Positions 55,501 through 63,622 of a DNA stretch of 64,000 bases are shown here, piece by piece. Made by a program: the position numbers and the translations under genes. Below the pieces are notes generated by a model, which worked only from the letters and a program-made list of their open reading frames with translations, did not search any database and was not told where the DNA came from. The DNA comes from Defluviitaleaceae bacterium (lineage in GTDB: Bacteria; Bacillota; Clostridia; Lachnospirales; WQUN01), in contig WQVF01000002.1 in the NCBI GenBank assembly GCA_009781725.1, positions 59,218 through 123,217 on the forward strand, in the 5' to 3' direction. Every line of letters begins with the position of its first letter. Within the stretch, counting starts at the first letter, position 1.

Positions 55501-55959
55501 TAATATATTAACCATCATCCAAACAGATAGACCATGGCCGTCGGCATCTTCGATAAAATCGGTTTCCCATGCCCACATATCTGTAATTGTTGCCGTGAAA
55601 ACAGCCTCAGTAATCCTAGGTCTGTCTTCATGAGGCATCCAGCTATTCATACCGGCTACATCAGGGGAATACATATTTTGCAGTACACCTTCAACTCCCT
55701 GGCGTATATCTACATGCTCCACCAGGGGGCTTTGGGCGATAAGTTCTGCCCCTTCAGATACATCTCCCCAATAGTCATTATGGCCGATAACACCTATGGG
55801 GCGGTACATCCCCGCTAGCTCACCAATCTGGCTGCGGACGGTTAAGAATTCTGCGGTACGCAAAAAGAAGGCAAAGGTAGCAAGGCCGATTAGTATGACC
55901 AAAAGGGCGGTACGCAGGGGTTGACGTACCATGGATTTAAGCAAAATATTCTTCCTCAT
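52555..55959 (-). CDS. Giant FtsX-family ABC permease with duplicated core
   Basis: A 1134-residue membrane protein with two FtsX units in tandem. Unit one: helix at about 15-37, extracytoplasmic domain to about 545, then helices at about 550-680 (FLFLSQRRKDIAIQQGLGFTPG loop). Unit two: helix near 755, extracytoplasmic domain about 780-1010, then C-terminal helices with the loop AAAILHVVGTSKKKTMAML. Ten helices in all, as in other large FtsX/LolE-like or bacitracin-export-type permeases. The extracytoplasmic parts have no family I recognise. It pairs with the ATPase encoded next. Confidence 0.82.
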   Translation of the reverse strand: MRKNILLKSMVRQPLRTALLVILIGLATFAFFLRTAEFLTVRSQIGELAGMYRPIGVIGHNDYWGDVSEGAELIAQSPLVEHVDIRQGVEGVLQNMYSPDVAGMNSWMPHEDRPRITEAVFTATITDMWAWETDFIEDADGHGLSVWMMVNILDSYVGFPEHVSSRGRSWLAIQLPYGEDYTFLRYLAVSDAVHLFRGAFYLGFFDTGDTYVPTLRSASTLSLIPLYEDGPLFKTLYAPDISPSFYGLEQEDEITNAVTRHGVTTSIQRIEGTQAWGNDAILELISPEEFWTWTVGFESLLDTDFIPYETQADFEYLERHLRTVYLQATRDMTAMPTLQRGSPFRLGIGNPVGQYLHMLRSGRLLTASDYENSNPVAVIDSRFGWIRDVEIGDTIEVAIPLEQEIVGLTAEHREFMVRGLPGAEYYLLELEVVGIIVDFFTADPHVRGTVTSAFIHIPESLLPEGLTVAPPQAEVIPDWHGENHLPSIWFSFELNDARHEQAFLLEYGPQLREMGLELILFESRPGDFWAVADPMIMMVTFNAIVFWAVLLLVLALVVFLFLSQRRKDIAIQQGLGFTPGRVIARLQTALLIFGIPAIIIGGFLGWHIATETTAYTLEAVVELIPGFVPDIELTPLWFAVMAFVVLGIGMLMLFGGSLYMTRIPVLNQLQGVFNRPRTMRKKASPVIIRNDTGAAALPTTFHLSKMEFVFSTTAAISGGLRWVMRQIRRAPIKSTLGVGVALFFILVMGWLYESIVRAEGNVDQLLMNTTVTGEVQIPGFFVSHQAHVTSGMPRHLAIDIKEGGYFSDYIMAGGHARSFIIPFTDNGFPSDWYDVIDYDTSLPIAYSVGSLDTLFAFNNFDLFMEDNYLEDFGGLEIDFLPGYNGENFAFTEGATIPIIVPYSLLERRGIALGDTVYVGHTTYNMMAIQYAYAKIIGVHNEFVTPHSARMATLLPLDAIEYLLGVVVMYNDFRFTISPEHNHDITHVVDFVDDVLRNRYVFQIWDEALNYIIGIARQTLLLLELIYPLALGTSVIIAGGLSMLLMLQNAKAAAILHVVGTSKKKTMAMLLSEQLIVCLGGVVPGLIALALMGVTFDVALFMAVGLYLGAVAAGAIVGAIMVINRPPLALLQVKE

Positions 55960-56098
55960 ATTACTGTGCCTCCTTGCGGTATGTGTGAAAAAATGATGTT
56001 AAAGGCTAGGATAACACGGATTCTGATTGTGTTTCAAGGAAAAACGAATAATTATGCATATGTAGCCGAACATAACGCCTAATTATTCATGAAACACG

Positions 56099-56135
56099 CA
56101 AAAAAGGGCGTGCCGGTTTCCCTGGCAGTGCCCTT
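56099..56135 (-). terminator. Terminator of pepF
   Basis: On the minus strand GGGCACTGCC and GGCACGCCC form a stem followed by TTTTTTG. It lies about 75 bases after the pepF stop. The remaining gap to the giant permease gene contains a small ATAATTATGCAT-type repeat remnant and nothing else. Confidence 0.75.
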
Positions 56136-56208
56136 TCTTCATTTTGCTTTTGATGATAATGACAAAAGCGGTTTCTTATATTATTTGCATTTTTGATGGC
56201 TTTTGGGC

Positions 56209-58005
56209 TTATATTAGTGCTTTTTCCATTTCCCCAACAAGCTCCTCAAACACCTGTAATGCTGCCCTTACTGGCTCTGGGGTACTCATATCCACACCGG
56301 CTTTTTTTAGTATTTCAATGGCATAATCACTGCCGCCGGCCTTTAGAAAGCCTAAATAATCATCTCTTGCCTTTTCCCCCCCCATTTGTATACGTTTGGC
56401 AAAAGCCAGTGCTGCGGAATATCCTGTTGCGTATTGGTAAACATAGAATGCACTATAAAAGTGAGGGATTCTTGCCCATTCCAAGTCGATTTCCTCATCG
56501 ATTATCATATCCGGGCCATAGTATTTTACATTAAGCTCACGGTAGACATTTTTCAGAGTTTCCAGCGTAAGTGGCTCCCCTTGTTCTGCCATACTGTGGG
56601 TAATCATTTCAAACTCTGCAAACATTACCTGCCTGTAAATCGTACCGCGGAATTGCTCCAGATACTCTCCCAACAGATAGGTGCGGGTCTTGTGGTCTTC
56701 TGTGGTTTTTATCATATACTCCATAAGCAAAGTCTCGTTAACTGTTGAGGCTACTTCTGCAAGGAATATATTGGGATGCCCGTACACATATGGCTGATTC
56801 TCACAGGTATAATAATCATGCATTGCATGGCCCATCTCGTGGGCCAGGGTCAGCATATCCGAAAGGGTATCCTCGTGGTTAAGGAGCACATATGGATGGA
56901 CGCCATATGCATTAAGGGCGTAGGCACCGCTTTCCTTGCCTTCGTTTTCGTAGACATCAATCCAGCCGGATTCCATGCCTTTTACCATTGCTGATACATA
57001 TTCGTCGCCCAAGCTCACAAGGCCGACGGCGACTTTTTCCTTGGCCTCCTGATAGGAAATCTTGATATCAGCCTCTTCTACCAATGGGGTATAGACATCA
57101 TACATATGAAGTTCGTCAAGCTTGAGTGCCTTTTTCCGAAGGGCGGTATAGCGATGCATTGCAGGCAAATATTCATGGACTGTCTTTATCAGCTCCTCGT
57201 AAACCTTGCGAGGGATATTGCTGTCTGATAGCTCTGCTTCCAAGGTGTTGGTATAATTCCGGGCTTTCGCGTAGAACATATCCTTTTTTATGCTGGAGGA
57301 GAGCATGGTTGCAATGGTATTTTCCAATGCCTGGTATACGCTGTAGTAAGTTGTAAATGCGTCCCTGCGAACCCGTCGGTCAGGTGATTGCATCAGAGTT
57401 ATAAAATTCCCGTGGGTTATCTCTACTGTGTTGTCCTCTGCGTCCTGTATTTTGCCGAACTTCATATCGGCACTGCATAGCATGTCATAAATATTGCTGG
57501 AGGAATTGCCGACTTCTGATGCATTGGCTAGGACTTCTTCTACCTCGGCACTTCTTATATGAGCCTTTTCTCTTAGCAGGTTTTTAAGAAAGTGCTCGTA
57601 GATTTTTAGCTCCGGGGTGGTATTAATAAAGTCCAGGATTGTTTTCTCGTCATGGGTCAGAATTTCCGGGATGATAAAGGACGACGCTGCGTAAAACTTA
57701 GTGCTTTCGCTTTCCGCGATGATTGACATCCCTTGGGATGCGGAGATATTGGAGTCCTCGTGGAGCTTCATCATTGCATATGAATAAATTCGGGAGGTTT
57801 TTTCTGAGGTGGTAAAATAGATATCGGCACATTCCGCAAGGGCTTTCCCTGTGGTTAGCTTGCCTTGGAATGCGGTTATCTCGTCTATTGAAGCGGGTAG
57901 ACTGTCCACATCTTTGCGCCAATCCTCTGGGGTAGGGTACAGGTCTTCTAGATTCCATTTGAATTCATTAGGGATTTCGTCACGCTTTTTCTGCTTGATT
58001 TCCAT
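56209..58005 (-). CDS. pepF: Oligoendopeptidase F
   Basis: A 598-residue cytosolic zinc peptidase of family M3B that cuts short peptides. The zinc motif HEMGHAMHD lies at about residue 388-396 and the third ligand Glu follows in ASTVNETLLMEYM. The family block at the end (YVYQYATGYSAALAFAKRI) and the N-terminal EFKWNLEDLYPTPEDW are present. The length is standard. GGAGAT precedes the ATG at 58005. It stands alone, with its own terminator, divergent from the MATE gene. Confidence 0.95.
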   Translation of the reverse strand: MEIKQKKRDEIPNEFKWNLEDLYPTPEDWRKDVDSLPASIDEITAFQGKLTTGKALAECADIYFTTSEKTSRIYSYAMMKLHEDSNISASQGMSIIAESESTKFYAASSFIIPEILTHDEKTILDFINTTPELKIYEHFLKNLLREKAHIRSAEVEEVLANASEVGNSSSNIYDMLCSADMKFGKIQDAEDNTVEITHGNFITLMQSPDRRVRRDAFTTYYSVYQALENTIATMLSSSIKKDMFYAKARNYTNTLEAELSDSNIPRKVYEELIKTVHEYLPAMHRYTALRKKALKLDELHMYDVYTPLVEEADIKISYQEAKEKVAVGLVSLGDEYVSAMVKGMESGWIDVYENEGKESGAYALNAYGVHPYVLLNHEDTLSDMLTLAHEMGHAMHDYYTCENQPYVYGHPNIFLAEVASTVNETLLMEYMIKTTEDHKTRTYLLGEYLEQFRGTIYRQVMFAEFEMITHSMAEQGEPLTLETLKNVYRELNVKYYGPDMIIDEEIDLEWARIPHFYSAFYVYQYATGYSAALAFAKRIQMGGEKARDDYLGFLKAGGSDYAIEILKKAGVDMSTPEPVRAALQVFEELVGEMEKALI

Positions 58006-58114
58006 GAGCTTATCTCCTCTGTAATAGAATATGGTTATTTTACCATGGGTTCATGACTTGGCAATGGGGATTATGGTAGCTGGATAATAAAGTTTATGTA
58101 TAATATTTTTGTAC

Positions 58115-58164
58115 AAAGTGCATAAAAAATCCGTATGGCACCATACGGATTTTTTATGCACTTT
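58115..58164. repeat. Palindrome with ATCCGTATGGCACCATA core, copy 2
   Basis: Arms of 24 bases (AAAGTGCATAAAAAATCCGT onward, and complement) around CA; a perfect palindrome. It shares the core with 38154-38195. It again lies between two divergent genes (pepF and the MATE gene), not at a gene end. Confidence 0.75.
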
Positions 58165-58240
58165 ATTTGAAATTTGACACCCATCCCCCAATATGAAATA
58201 CTGCTACGATTCTATATATCACCTTAAATTTGGGGGACTC

Positions 58241-59626
58241 ATGAGCGCAAAAAACACCAGATATGACTTGACCAATGGCCCGATTCTGCAAAAATTGGTA
58301 GGGCTGTCATTGCCTATTATGGCTACATCCTTTATGCAAATGGCATATAGCCTTACAGATACCTTTTGGATGGGGATACTGTCCCGGGATTATGGTGCCA
58401 GCGGGGCCGTTGCGGCGGTGGGTACGGCGGCACTTTATCTTTGGTTGTCCATGGGGCTTATATCCCTTTGTCGTATGGGGGCCGAAATAGGGGTGTCACA
58501 AAACTTTGGCCGTGGGGACGCAGAAGCGGCTAAGGGCTTTGCGCAAAATGCTATTTTCCTGTCTATTATTTTAGGCCTTGTTTATTCTGTCGCGATGATT
58601 GTTTTCAGGCGGCCTCTTATAGGCTTCTTCAACATAGAAGATGCAACTGTTGTATTACAGGCGGAGCAGTACTTGGCGGTTACAGCAATTGGGCTGCCTA
58701 TGATGTTTGTACACAATGTTATTACCGGGTGCTTTAACGGCTTTGGCAATACCAAGTTGCCCTTTTATATCAACTCCCTTGGCCTGGCCCTTAATATTGC
58801 CATAAGTCCATTGCTTATTTTTGTATTCAATCTTGGGATTATCGGAGCTGCAGTTGGCACTGTCATTGCTACAACCGTCAATATTATTCTCAAGTTATGG
58901 GCTATTAAGCGTTATAGCAGTCGCCCCTTTGAAGTATTTCCTTTCCGGTTTAAGATATGTAAGGTCAAGCTTATGCAAATTTTCAAATGGGGCGGCCCTG
59001 TTGCTGTGGAGAGTATGACCTTTACTTTCTTATTTATGGTAGTGTCACGGCTTATTGCGGACTTTGGCACGGAGGCCATTGCTGCACATCGGGTGGGTTA
59101 TCAGGTTGAGGCACTCTCCTTTATGGTAGGTGGAGGGTTTGCCATGGCATACGGCTCCTTTGTGGGACAAAATTACGGCGCAAAAAAATGGAGCCGCTTG
59201 CATAGCGGCTACAAAATTTCCAGCTTGGTTATGGGGATTTATGGGCTTGTGATTACCATTGTGCTCTTTGCCTTTGCGGAACCACTGGTGAGTATCTTCC
59301 TTAATAATGTATATGAAATACGAATGGGGGGGGATTATCTAAGGATAATAGCCCTTACCCAGCTGCTGTTTTGCATGGAAGGGGTTGCGGTTGGGTCATT
59401 TAGGGGCCGCGGCCTTACCATGAAGCCTACCATTGCCAGTGCCGGGAGCAATGTGCTTAGGGTAATTGTGAGTTATGCTCTTGCGGCTACGGCACTGGGG
59501 ATTACTGGGGTATGGTGGGGGATTGCTATTGCTATGACGGTAAAGAGTATTTGGCTGCTGGTGTGGCATATGATTAATAGTCGGCGGCTGCCACGATCGG
59601 ACGTAGTTGACATAGTGGAAGTCTAG
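58241..59626 (+). CDS. MATE-family efflux transporter
   Basis: A 461-residue, 12-helix cation-coupled multidrug exporter of the MATE (NorM/DinF-like) family. The start is typical: YDLTNGPILQKLVGLSLPIMATSFMQMAYSLTDTFWMG. Both halves carry the family repeat, the second around FKWGGPVAVESMTFTFLFMV and AIAAHRVGYQVEALSFM. A start at 58241 is preferred because GGGGG lies just upstream and a TTGACA at 58174 would place the transcript start downstream of the alternative ATG at 58193. The last bases overlap the convergent small gene. Confidence 0.9.
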   Translation: MSAKNTRYDLTNGPILQKLVGLSLPIMATSFMQMAYSLTDTFWMGILSRDYGASGAVAAVGTAALYLWLSMGLISLCRMGAEIGVSQNFGRGDAEAAKGFAQNAIFLSIILGLVYSVAMIVFRRPLIGFFNIEDATVVLQAEQYLAVTAIGLPMMFVHNVITGCFNGFGNTKLPFYINSLGLALNIAISPLLIFVFNLGIIGAAVGTVIATTVNIILKLWAIKRYSSRPFEVFPFRFKICKVKLMQIFKWGGPVAVESMTFTFLFMVVSRLIADFGTEAIAAHRVGYQVEALSFMVGGGFAMAYGSFVGQNYGAKKWSRLHSGYKISSLVMGIYGLVITIVLFAFAEPLVSIFLNNVYEIRMGGDYLRIIALTQLLFCMEGVAVGSFRGRGLTMKPTIASAGSNVLRVIVSYALAATALGITGVWWGIAIAMTVKSIWLLVWHMINSRRLPRSDVVDIVEV

Positions 59627-59871
59627 CTCTCCTGTGACGCTTCAAGGATTGCATTTTTGAACATATCTTGAAGCTCTTTAAGGAGCTTGTTATCATCGTC
59701 AGAGAGGGCTTCCTTAATGCCTTCTTTTACTGCGCGCCGCCGCTGAGAATGGTTGTATAGGTCTAACTCGTCATACATTTCCTTAATCCCCCCTGCAACA
59801 GCGGCTTTGATAAGAAAATATTGGACTATAAGCCCCAAGATTACGAAGATAATTACCAGAAAAACTTGCAT
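59623..59871 (-). CDS. Small single-pass membrane protein (DUF6019-like)
   Basis: An 82-residue protein with one N-terminal membrane helix (VFLVIIFVILGLIVQYFLIKAAVAGG, about 3-28) and a charged, helical C-terminus (YNHSQRRRAVKEGIKEALSDDD). It resembles small Clostridia proteins grouped as DUF6019; the function is unknown. The start is ATG 59871 with AAGGAG 8 bases upstream. It overlaps the end of the convergent MATE gene by 4 bases and is divergent from the lipoprotein gene. Confidence 0.6.
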   Translation of the reverse strand: MQVFLVIIFVILGLIVQYFLIKAAVAGGIKEMYDELDLYNHSQRRRAVKEGIKEALSDDDNKLLKELQDMFKNAILEASQES

Positions 59872-59931
59872 GGTTCCCACTCCTTATGTTTTTCTATGAT
59901 AATAGCACACTATTGGCCAAAGGAGATGAAT

Positions 59932-60429
59932 ATGAAAAACAAAGGCATTCTACTGACAGCGTTGCTGCTTGTCATAATTATTGCTATGACGGCATGTGCT
60001 CACTTCATTCCTGAGCCGCCCCTAGCCCAGGCTACCCCTGCCCCGGCAGAAGACATTCCGGAGATTGATATGAGGGAGGACTCAATCCCTCCTGCCAATG
60101 AAGGTAGCCGGACTACCTACATAATAAATATCGCCTGGGGCATGGCTGATGAGATTATTATTACACCAGGGGCGATGGTCATAGATTTTAGGTTTTTCGC
60201 ATTAGGGTTTTGCGATGAAGATATATATTTTTACGAAGGGGAAATTCTCTATTCCCGGGAAGAGCTGCTACCGGAGGCGCCATTTTATGCAAACTGGCAG
60301 CCGGACAGGGGTATAAGCTTTGTAGACCACCATAACAGACGCAGATATTTTTTTATTGCAGATTATATAGATGAAGGGTATATCACATTGGTAGAGTTTG
60401 AGCCTGGGGTGAGTATAGTCTCAGGGTAA
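59932..60429 (+). CDS. Lipoprotein of unknown function
   Basis: A 165-residue lipoprotein: N-terminal MKNKGILLTALLLVIIIAMTAC with the lipobox at Cys 22, a Pro/Ala-rich linker (to about 60), and a small beta-rich domain that contains DEIIITPGAMVIDFRFF and FYANWQPDRGISFVDHHNRR. No family is recognised. AAAGGAG lies 6 bases before the ATG at 59932. A terminator follows the stop codon, so it is monocistronic. Confidence 0.65.
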   Translation: MKNKGILLTALLLVIIIAMTACAHFIPEPPLAQATPAPAEDIPEIDMREDSIPPANEGSRTTYIINIAWGMADEIIITPGAMVIDFRFFALGFCDEDIYFYEGEILYSREELLPEAPFYANWQPDRGISFVDHHNRRRYFFIADYIDEGYITLVEFEPGVSIVSG

Positions 60430-60442
60430 TGTGAATAACATA

Positions 60443-60467
60443 AAAACCAGCCATCGTGCTGGTTTAT
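60443..60467 (+). terminator. Terminator of the lipoprotein gene
   Basis: AAACCAGC and GCTGGTTT close a 6-base loop, followed by ATTTTAT. It lies 14 bases after the stop codon. Two further hairpins, GAAATTGC/GCAATTTC (60478-60497) and ACAAAAACGGC/GCCGTTTTGT (60515-60539), follow before the next repeat. Confidence 0.75.
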
Positions 60468-60551
60468 TTTATGCTAGGAAATTGCATTCGCAATTTCGCT
60501 GCAGCCTGCAGGAAACAAAAACGGCGGAGCCGTTTTGTTCTTTTGCGAAAA

Positions 60552-60658
60552 TTATAGCGAATTACATGAGAAACAGTCCAGACCGAGCCGAAAATCATGA
60601 ACGATTCTACACGTTTTTTGCGACAGGCTGGACTGATTTCGAATTAATTCGCTATAGG
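60552..60658. repeat. TATAGCGAATT-bounded palindromic element
   Basis: About 105 bp with perfect ends TATAGCGAATTA and TAATTCGCTATA and a second inner inverted repeat CAGTCCAG/CTGGACTG. The size, the TA-rich ends and the repeated occurrence of the end sequence (34265, 34328, 45781) suggest a small MITE-like family without transposase. The element ends 27 bases upstream of the merR promoter. Confidence 0.65.
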
Positions 60659-60684
60659 AAAGTTTTTTATACAAAAAAACATGC

Positions 60685-60716
60685 TTGACAATGACGTTAA
60701 CGTAAGGGTTTATAAT
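60685..60716 (+). promoter_or_regulatory. MerR-type promoter with a 20-base spacer
   Basis: TTGACA (60685-60690) and TATAAT (60711-60716) are separated by 20 bases instead of 17. The spacer holds the palindrome ACGTTAACGT, followed by AAGG. MerR-family activators bind exactly such overlong spacers and twist them into shape, so the merR-ABC operon is almost certainly controlled by its own first gene product. Confidence 0.85.
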
Positions 60717-60741
60717 GCACTTGCTAGCAAGGAGGTACACC

Positions 60742-61530
60742 ATGGAAAAATACAAAGCGATACCCGAGGGCTATATGCGTATAGGGATATTGGCAAAGAA
60801 AGCGGATGTATCTGTCCGCACATTGCAATACTATGACAAGGAAGGGCTACTATCCCCATCATCTCAAAGCGAAGGAGGCTTTAGGCTCTACAATGAGAAC
60901 GACATGGCCAAATTAGCCCAAATAATGCTACTGAAAGAGCTTGGGCTACCATTAAGTGAGATAAAAAAGCGGTTATCATCCCTTGAGACCAAAGATGATG
61001 CAATCAATATGCTCACAGATCACGCTGCCCATATCCGCAGCAAAGTCGATGTTTTGTTGGAATCATTGGAGGCTATTGAAGCTCTCAAAGGTGAAATCAC
61101 ACAAATGGAAACCGTAGATATCCAAAAATACTTTGCCATCCTCATGAACTTGCAAATCAAGAATAAAAACTACTGGATGGTAAAGCATTTTGATAACGAT
61201 ATTCTTCAAACCCTATCCGAAAGCATGAATCGGGAAGATGCAATAATGTTAGTCGAAAGAACAAACCGTATCTATGAGGTGGCCGCAAGACTTCGTGAGG
61301 AAGGTGTATCACCAGGTAGCGATGAAGGGCAGGCCCTTGCCAAGGAATTCTGGGAGATAATGATGGGTATAACCGGTGGAGACATGGAGTTGCTGCAAAA
61401 AATAAACAGCCATGCAGAGAAATCACTGATGACTGACGATGTCAATTTCAAGAAGTTTATGGAAACCAGCAGCTATATACAGCCGGCTTTGGAAATTTAT
61501 TTAGCGAATTTATATGAAGGAGATGAATAA
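60742..61530 (+). CDS. MerR-family transcriptional regulator
   Basis: A 262-residue regulator with a MerR helix-turn-helix (MRIGILAKKADVSVRTLQYYDKEGLLSPS, about 12-40), wing and coiled-coil dimer helix (to about 120), and a C-terminal helical effector domain of about 140 residues that contains MVKHFDNDIL. The effector domain resembles TipA-like/antibiotic-sensing forms only loosely. It starts at ATG 60742 after AAGGAGG. The stop overlaps the ATG of the ABC ATPase by one base. It most likely senses the compound exported by the following ABC transporter. Confidence 0.88.
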   Translation: MEKYKAIPEGYMRIGILAKKADVSVRTLQYYDKEGLLSPSSQSEGGFRLYNENDMAKLAQIMLLKELGLPLSEIKKRLSSLETKDDAINMLTDHAAHIRSKVDVLLESLEAIEALKGEITQMETVDIQKYFAILMNLQIKNKNYWMVKHFDNDILQTLSESMNREDAIMLVERTNRIYEVAARLREEGVSPGSDEGQALAKEFWEIMMGITGGDMELLQKINSHAEKSLMTDDVNFKKFMETSSYIQPALEIYLANLYEGDE

Positions 61531-62234
61531 TGATTAGTGCAAGTATGAAAAATGTAGAGAAGTCCTTCGGAGATAACAAGGTGCTTAAGGATGTCACCTT
61601 CGAGACCCGTGAAGGAGAAATCTTTGGGATGCTGGGCCCTTCTGGGGCAGGCAAGACCACCATTATTAATATTCTTACTAAGCAATTGTCCATAGACAGT
61701 GGTGAGGTACATGTAAGTGTAGAAAGTCATGAAATCGGACTGATGCTTGAGCATGATGGGTTGTTTTCCCGCCTTACGGCACTGGATAATCTGATAGTCT
61801 TCGAAGATATATATGGAATCCCACACACAAGGACCCTGGAAGTAATCGAAAGAGTTGGCTTGGGTGATGCCAAAAACACTGTTGTGGACAAATTATCAAA
61901 AGGAATGCGCCAGCGGCTGGTGCTCGCCAGGGCAGTTCTTCACAAGCCCAAAGTGCTATTCCTTGATGAGCCTACCTCTGCCCTTGATCCAATGACAGCC
62001 CGGGGTATTCATCAGCTTATACGAGAATTACGGGAACGGGGTTCGACTATTTTTCTTACCACTCACAATATGGAAGAAGCAACCCATCTTTGTGACAGGG
62101 TTGTAATGCTCCATCAGGGCAAGATTATAGAAGAAGGCCCACCCAAAGAAATCTGTGAGCGTTATAATTCAGTCAAGACCGTAATGGATTTGGAAAGTGT
62201 GTTTATTCAACTGACGGGTGGTGGGCTAAAATGA
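61530..62234 (+). CDS. ABC-2-type transporter ATP-binding protein
   Basis: A 234-residue ATPase with Walker A GPSGAGKTTII (residues 36-46), signature LSKGMRQRLVLARA, Walker B VLFLDEPTSALD and the H-loop in LTTHNMEEA. The class is that of drug and antibiotic exporters with ABC-2 permeases. It is coupled to merR by a 1-base overlap and to the permease gene by a 4-base overlap, making a three-gene operon. Confidence 0.9.
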   Translation: MISASMKNVEKSFGDNKVLKDVTFETREGEIFGMLGPSGAGKTTIINILTKQLSIDSGEVHVSVESHEIGLMLEHDGLFSRLTALDNLIVFEDIYGIPHTRTLEVIERVGLGDAKNTVVDKLSKGMRQRLVLARAVLHKPKVLFLDEPTSALDPMTARGIHQLIRELRERGSTIFLTTHNMEEATHLCDRVVMLHQGKIIEEGPPKEICERYNSVKTVMDLESVFIQLTGGGLK

Positions 62235-62980
62235 GTAGCACCAAAGCAATTTTCAAAAAGCAGCTCAAGGGTTCGGTAAAAAATCCGGAAACTTTGATTC
62301 AGTTTATGATTTACCCTGTGATGGCCTTGGTAATGGGTGTTATGACCAATATTGACTTCGAAGGTTATTACCTCCCCCAAGAAATGATTGATGCAATGAT
62401 GGCCAACATGCCCAATCTAGCGACTATGATGGCCACTATGTTTGCAGGTATGGCACTTATACCCACAGTTGCAGGAATCATTGCGGAAGACATAGAAAAG
62501 AAAAGCTTGCGCTTCTTAGTTATGGCGGGAGTAAAGCCTTCTGCTTATCTAATCGGGGTAGGCAGTGTAATCTTCTTTGTGAGTGCGTTAACCACTGTAG
62601 CATTTGGTTTCATAGCTGGTTTCGGCGGTATGGACTTTCTTATTTTCTCGGCATCAATGTTAGCTGGTGTAGCGGCATCAATCGTGCTTGGAGCAACTAT
62701 CGGCATCCTTACAAAAAACCAGCAAGCTGCAACTGCACTCTCCATGCCTATAGCCCTGGTACTAGGCTTTGGTCCAATGGCTGCCCAGTTTAATGATACT
62801 GCGGCTCGTGTGCTTCATATTTTTTATACTCAGCAGCTAAATGTTGTAGCTGATAATTTGAACCACCCATATTTGGCAACAACCCCTATTTGGCAGTCCT
62901 TTGTGATTATGGGGGCTAATATCCTGGTGGTAGGAGTTTTGTTTGTGGTCGTTTTTAGAAGAAAGGGGATGGGGGACTAG
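62231..62980 (+). CDS. ABC-2-type transporter permease
   Basis: A 249-residue membrane protein with about six helices: an N-terminal one near 20-40 (TLIQFMIYPVMALVMGV), a loop, then five from about 75 to 245. KKSLRFLVMAGVKPSAYLIG (about 88-107) is the usual ABC-2 coupling segment. With the ATPase encoded immediately upstream it forms an exporter under MerR control. The export substrate is unknown. Confidence 0.85.
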   Translation: MSSTKAIFKKQLKGSVKNPETLIQFMIYPVMALVMGVMTNIDFEGYYLPQEMIDAMMANMPNLATMMATMFAGMALIPTVAGIIAEDIEKKSLRFLVMAGVKPSAYLIGVGSVIFFVSALTTVAFGFIAGFGGMDFLIFSASMLAGVAASIVLGATIGILTKNQQAATALSMPIALVLGFGPMAAQFNDTAARVLHIFYTQQLNVVADNLNHPYLATTPIWQSFVIMGANILVVGVLFVVVFRRKGMGD

Positions 62981-62995
62981 ACTGGATTTATTAGT

Positions 62996-63217
62996 AAAAG
63001 CGTTGCCGTTCCAGTTTTGTGCTTGGTGTAATATACTTCCCGTCCTGCAAATGTAATCATTACAGATTATGAAATTCAAATTAGAGGGGCGTATGGGGTG
63101 ACAATTAAGTTTTCGGACATCCAAAGCGTTACCCTTGTGGAAGAAAGTATGTTAGAAATTGGTCCAGGAAGAAGGCTTAACGGAGCAGATGGATGGGGAA
63201 ATTCACATGGTTTCCCC
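62996..63217 (+). pseudogene. Remnant of a membrane protein with a PH-like domain
   Basis: One frame reads VIITDYEIQIRGAYGV, then SDIQSVTLVEES and GRRLNGADGWGN, the pattern of the bacterial PH-like C-terminal domain that follows two membrane helices in small DUF3784-type proteins. The upstream part (SVAVPVLCLV, then a stop, then YTSRPAN) shows the end of a membrane helix interrupted by an in-frame stop. After about 63205 the frame loses all similarity. Both ends are broken, so this is debris. Confidence 0.6.
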
Positions 63218-63602
63218 AAGCAACCCCGGGCCGGAGCACGATAAGGATGATATTATGGGGGTAGCCATCCATGAGCTTGCTCATATCGTGGCAAGTGAGC
63301 TTAGTATAGACACAACAGATAACCGTCTTTTTCTTTCAGAAGGGTTGGCAACATGCTTAGCCGGTCAAGCATGCCAGCTTGATATAGATATGGAAATACC
63401 CAATGTGGATACAGTCATTTCCTCATGCGAGGATGGTTGGGTTTACCAAGTAGGTTTTGTCTTTATGGAGTTTATAGCGTCAGAGTTTGGTGATGCTGGA
63501 CTCGTGGCTTTGTACAAAGACCCTGAAGTTTTTATTCGGAATAATCCTGGCCTTAATGAAATGTGGTTGGACAAATGTAAAAAAACACCCACTTCCCTTT
63601 GA
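63159..63602 (+). pseudogene. 5'-truncated gluzincin peptidase (HExxH ... E)
   Basis: From about 63195 the frame encodes EIHMVSPSNPG, then GVAIHELAHIVASELS and FLSEGLATCLAGQ: the HExxH zinc motif and the third-ligand Glu of peptidase MA-type metalloproteases, and continues to a plausible end at 63602. The normal N-terminal half is missing: upstream lies the PH-domain remnant in another frame. No ribosome binding site precedes a sensible start. It is probably a truncated, non-expressed gene, although the catalytic motif itself is intact. Confidence 0.6.
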
Positions 63603-63619
63603 GAGAGTGGGCGTTTTTG
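63581..63619 (+). terminator. Terminator overlapping the end of the peptidase remnant
   Basis: AACACCCACT and AGTGGGCGTT close a loop that contains the stop codon and are followed by TTTTGTT. It has one mismatch in the stem. Confidence 0.75.
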
Positions 63620-63622
63620 TTA

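Noticed and set aside
60431..60688. 85-codon plus-strand frame after the lipoprotein gene
   Set aside because: It is made of terminator and palindrome sequence and has no ribosome binding site.
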